Part shown: positions 61,420-64,000 of the stretch, piece after piece
Layout of the letters: each line of letters begins with the position of its first letter
Numbering within the stretch: position 1 is the first letter of the stretch
NCBI GenBank assembly: GCA_018228685.1
Contig: CP073691.1
Coordinates: forward strand, 806,001 to 870,000
DNA from: Clostridiaceae bacterium Marseille-Q4149
Lineage (GTDB): Bacteria; Bacillota; Clostridia; Oscillospirales; Oscillospiraceae
Direction of reading: 5' to 3'
DNA length: 64,000 bases
The notes under the pieces: model-generated
What the model was told of the DNA's origin: nothing
Database searches by the model: none
The model's input: the letters and a program-made list of their open reading frames with translations, nothing else
Translations under genes and position numbers: made by a program

Positions 61420-62232
61420 TTAGATCACGCGTATTCTTACTTCTGCACCGTCAGGAATACCGCGGAGTTGCCAACCGACATAGGATCCTGCACCGCGGTT
61501 ATCAGCGCCTTCCAGGTGTGCAACATCTGCTCCTGAACCGCCTTCGCTGAACAGGGCCATCGGGTATTCATCTCGATCGAATTCTCTTCTTGTAAGTGTG
61601 TTTTGCAGAGACTCCATACGTCGCTGTGAAGCTCCGCTTCTGTCGATGGTCAATCTTGCCGGATGTCCGATGTTTTGGGCGACACGAATATGCTCTGCGG
61701 TTGCTGGATACAGTGCAGAGTCCACCACACAGACGTAATAACCAGTGGCAGAACGATAAGTTCCAAGGCAATGTGCTTCTCTGTTGGAGATCAAATTAAT
61801 GTCATGAATGTATTGACCCATAAAGCGAATGGCATCCTCAGAGTGATTGTTACAAGTCGTGTGAATTTCGAGGAACTGATTGAGGAGGTTAGCGCCATAA
61901 TCAGAACAGTGAATCATTACTTGCTCCAGCTCCTGCAGAACCCCTTGCATCAGCCACAGTTTGTTGTATAACTCTTCCAACCCAATTTCTGTGGTGCAAT
62001 CCGACCTGCCTTCGTGCATATCTGCTTCTATGAAGGCCTGAGCAGAGTCTATTCGATCCTGAATACCCTCAATTTCATTTCTGGTGAGTATAATCTCTTG
62101 ATTCAATTTATCAAATAGAGAGCGCATATCGAAAGAGATATGCGCTTTCAAATCGGACAACTCTCGCTGGTAGTGTTCGATGGCATCCATTGCCAAATCA
62201 ATAGCCACAATTTTTGCATTAAAATCAGACAT
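61420..62232 (-). CDS. NucA/NucB-type nuclease with helical N-terminus
   Basis: A 270-residue protein. The C-terminal 110 residues match the DNase NucA/NucB family: DRDEYP at 219-224, EGG at 230-232 and DNRGAGS at 244-250, all close to Bacillus NucB. The N-terminal 150 residues are helical and coiled-coil, without a signal peptide, unlike secreted NucB; this resembles the LXG/WXG-type targeting part of toxins carried by ESX-like systems. GGAGGTG precedes the ATG. It follows a WXG-like gene by 23 bases, which fits an effector with a helper. Confidence 0.8.
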   Translation of the reverse strand: MSDFNAKIVAIDLAMDAIEHYQRELSDLKAHISFDMRSLFDKLNQEIILTRNEIEGIQDRIDSAQAFIEADMHEGRSDCTTEIGLEELYNKLWLMQGVLQELEQVMIHCSDYGANLLNQFLEIHTTCNNHSEDAIRFMGQYIHDINLISNREAHCLGTYRSATGYYVCVVDSALYPATAEHIRVAQNIGHPARLTIDRSGASQRRMESLQNTLTRREFDRDEYPMALFSEGGSGADVAHLEGADNRGAGSYVGWQLRGIPDGAEVRIRVI

Positions 62233-62255
62233 AGGACACCTCCGATCCTCGGGTG

Positions 62256-62525
62256 TTAGATTGCTCTCAACTTTTCGATAAGACTTGTGATGTATGCGGT
62301 GGAGTCCTCCAGCTGAGCAAGTTGCGTCTTGCTGAGCTGATAGTACTCATCAATACATTCTTTTAGATATGTATACTGGGGATCGTTCCAATTCTCGCCC
62401 TGCAGTGTGCATTCAGAGTTTAAAGTATCGTAAACCACCTCCAACTCGTCATGCTGTTGCTGTAAAACATCCCGGAAGTTTTCCAATAGATCGACGCTAT
62501 GCACTACGACGCTTTCGTAAGCCAT
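62256..62525 (-). CDS. WXG100-like small helical protein
   Basis: An 89-residue helical protein with a W-containing turn (GENWNDPQYTYLK, residues about 43-55) between two long helices, the layout of ESAT-6/WXG100-like proteins, though the turn is WND, not WXG. AGGAGG precedes the ATG. It is likely a secretion partner or chaperone of the nuclease encoded next. Confidence 0.55.
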   Translation of the reverse strand: MAYESVVVHSVDLLENFRDVLQQQHDELEVVYDTLNSECTLQGENWNDPQYTYLKECIDEYYQLSKTQLAQLEDSTAYITSLIEKLRAI

Positions 62526-62537
62526 TTGATCGTCCTC

Positions 62538-62753
62538 CTATTCATCGTAATGATTTGTGATTGCGCTTATTTTGCGCTCAATGTCAAGAATGAATGCCGA
62601 GATTTCATCGGACAGTTCTTCTGCACGAAGCGTGTTTTGCTGCAATGGAATCAGATAGTCACATTCGAGCTGGGCCGACTTTTTGTCGACCCAGCCGTCA
62701 ACGTTGGAAGCTCTGCTCAGTGATGATTTGGCTCCAGTGAAATCGTAAGACAT
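62538..62753 (-). CDS. small helical protein (71 aa)
   Basis: A 71-residue protein of two predicted helices (SAQLECDYLIPLQQNTLRAE and AEELSDEISAFILDIERKIS) with a GW turn near residue 20, size and pattern like ESX-type helper proteins. AGGGAGATG precedes the ATG. It overlaps the end of the E1-like gene by 37 bases and precedes the WXG-like gene by 12. Confidence 0.5.
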   Translation of the reverse strand: MSYDFTGAKSSLSRASNVDGWVDKKSAQLECDYLIPLQQNTLRAEELSDEISAFILDIERKISAITNHYDE

Positions 62754-64000
62754 GCGGCATCTCCCTTTTCTCTCAGCCAGATACTGTGGCGTCTGTCGGT
62801 GATGTACAGGGGCGTGGGGAACAGAGTGGCCCGCTCGCCGCCCAGTTCGGGCTTGTTGGTGTTACAGATCAGGGTATAGTTGGTTAAGTGATCGTAAACA
62901 CGGGTTGTGTATTGATCTTCGTGAAGATTCATCATATCCAACGCCAGCTTGATGCCAATCTCCGTTACAAAGGTAATGTCTTCCCAAATGCCGGGTTCAA
63001 AGCGAATCGTAGTAGCATCCGCTTCTTCGCCGAAATATGCCCGGTGGGCGACGTCTCTGTCGTCGGAGATCAAACCGTCGAATGCGTCTGCATAGGTAGG
63101 GAGACCTGTTTCTTTATGCCAGGTGAATACCTCACCGCTACTTGCGCGTACCCAGCATCCAATTGCCACAAAGGGAAGATCTAGTTGCTGTGCTACTGCG
63201 TTGGCCTGCGCTGCACACATTCGGTTGTCGCCGGTTGCAATCACAATGCCCTCTTCAGGTGTAACAACGCCAAACAGCGACTTGGGAGCATCCTGGATTA
63301 AGCCACGGAATGTAGTTACCTCGGCGAAGGGATTCACACGCTTAATCTCCTGTGCCATTGCATCCACTTTGTATTCGCCCAGATGTTCCAGACTGAGCCA
63401 ATGCCGGGACAGATTGTGAATCTCCAAGGTGTCGCCATCGCACAAAATGAACTTGGGAACACCTGCCTTGACAAGTTGCATAGCTACGAAAGAGCCAACG
63501 CTTCCCAGACCGGCAAGAATGGCGGTCTTGTTCTGAAGAATGTCTGTTTCCAAGAGTCCTGCGTTACGTGAGAAGATTTTGGCGACAAAAGAGAAGCGTT
63601 CCGTGACAGTGATGGTACTGCGTCTTTCATCTGTCTTGTGGAAGAACCAGTTGCCGTCAATATAGGAACCAAACCAGTCGTATCCTTCAAAGACAACATC
63701 AGAATCCATGATTCGCCAGTATAGATCATCGGGAACGATAACTCCCACAGAAACACGGCCCAAAACTGGATGTGTACCCTCAAATGAGGAATTTTTGAAC
63801 AATGCGTGGTAATGTCCGTTTTCTTCGTTGCAACGGCCAAAAACCTCACCGATATAGGCAGTATCTTGGATGATGTCTTCGTTGATAATCATAGACAGCG
63901 CTTTATCGTTCTCGAGGTCATCAATTGCAGAACCATCATCGTCTGCAAGGAAAATTGACTGAATGTCATAGGTACAGGAAGTTGCCCGGTCGATTGCACC
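62717..64000 (-). CDS. ThiF/E1-like adenylating enzyme, cut by the window end
   Basis: The C-terminal 427 codons of an E1-like protein. The nucleotide loop GLGSVGS, the acidic strand CDGDTLEIHN and NLSRHW follow the ThiF/MoeB/E1 pattern for adenylating a ubiquitin-like or other C-terminus. No CxxC zinc pairs are seen, and a candidate catalytic cysteine lies in FVAIGCWVRASSGEVF. The first ATG in the window is at 63892, but it has no binding site and the frame stays open to the edge, so the gene probably begins outside. About 110 residues before the Rossmann domain are of unknown fold. It leads the operon with WXG-like, nuclease and transglutaminase genes. Confidence 0.75.
   Translation of the reverse strand, partial: GAIDRATSCTYDIQSIFLADDDGSAIDDLENDKALSMIINEDIIQDTAYIGEVFGRCNEENGHYHALFKNSSFEGTHPVLGRVSVGVIVPDDLYWRIMDSDVVFEGYDWFGSYIDGNWFFHKTDERRSTITVTERFSFVAKIFSRNAGLLETDILQNKTAILAGLGSVGSFVAMQLVKAGVPKFILCDGDTLEIHNLSRHWLSLEHLGEYKVDAMAQEIKRVNPFAEVTTFRGLIQDAPKSLFGVVTPEEGIVIATGDNRMCAAQANAVAQQLDLPFVAIGCWVRASSGEVFTWHKETGLPTYADAFDGLISDDRDVAHRAYFGEEADATTIRFEPGIWEDITFVTEIGIKLALDMMNLHEDQYTTRVYDHLTNYTLICNTNKPELGGERATLFPTPLYITDRRHSIWLREKGDAACLTISLEPNHH

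Overview
The window looks like the chromosome of a spore-forming, GC-rich member of the Clostridia, most likely Oscillospirales (relatives of Flavonifractor, Oscillibacter or Lawsonibacter). This is inferred from the complete spoIIIA operon, the MraZ-headed division and murein cluster with a DAP-type MurE, and the high-GC coding style; no rRNA is present to confirm it. No tRNA or rRNA gene, CRISPR array or insertion sequence was recognised.

Bases 1-36400 are chromosomal backbone. On the plus strand lie spoIIIAA-AH (engulfment and feeding-tube apparatus, with a sigma-E-like promoter), then yqhY-nusB-xseA-xseB-ispA, an order also known from Bacillus. After a truncated surface-protein gene come pepF, a YgjP-type protease, a DUF1653 gene and a DUF2804 gene. 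From 14.4 to 27 kb, on the minus strand, runs the division and wall cluster mraZ-rsmH-ftsL-PBP-murE-mraY-ftsW-murG-murA-divIB, followed by ftsZ with its own promoter; murD and murF are absent from it. Next come a coiled-coil gene, coaD, rsmD, a GDPD, an MFS transporter, a HAD phosphatase, trmD and rimM, and divergently a G5/3D wall protein. Three small genes of uncertain role (35.1-36.4 kb) close the backbone.

Bases from about 36.4 kb to the window end have clearly lower GC and are accessory. The segment opens with an ApeA-like HEPN gene (a probable antiphage RNase) and a large serine recombinase transcribed towards the boundary. Almost everything else is on the minus strand and reads towards the recombinase, as in an integrative and conjugative or mobilisable element whose other end lies beyond base 64000. 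Its modules, from left to right, are: an SOS cassette (lexA under a LexA box, zinc-ribbon proteins, an ImmA/IrrE protease, a 3'-truncated UmuC); an RNA-repair cluster (RtcB ligase, an ASCH protein fused to the first lobe of KptA, and a fragment resembling RlaP); two tandem copies of a roughly 555-nt structured RNA whose stems covary between copies; an ADP-ribosyltransferase-like protein; an RpoD-like sigma factor; an LRR protein; an unrecognised 534-aa protein; a PqqD/M50-type membrane protease; a VirD4-like coupling ATPase carrying a ribosomal L7/L12-like C-terminal domain; a degenerate ATPase; a ClpP; and at the right edge an E1-like (ThiF) enzyme followed by two small helical WXG-like proteins, a NucA/NucB nuclease with a long helical N-terminus, and a transglutaminase-fold protein.

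The most promising undescribed material is the tandem structured RNA pair, the E1/WXG/NucB/transglutaminase operon, and the recurrence of L7/L12-like domains on a conjugation ATPase and a zinc-ribbon protein of the same element.
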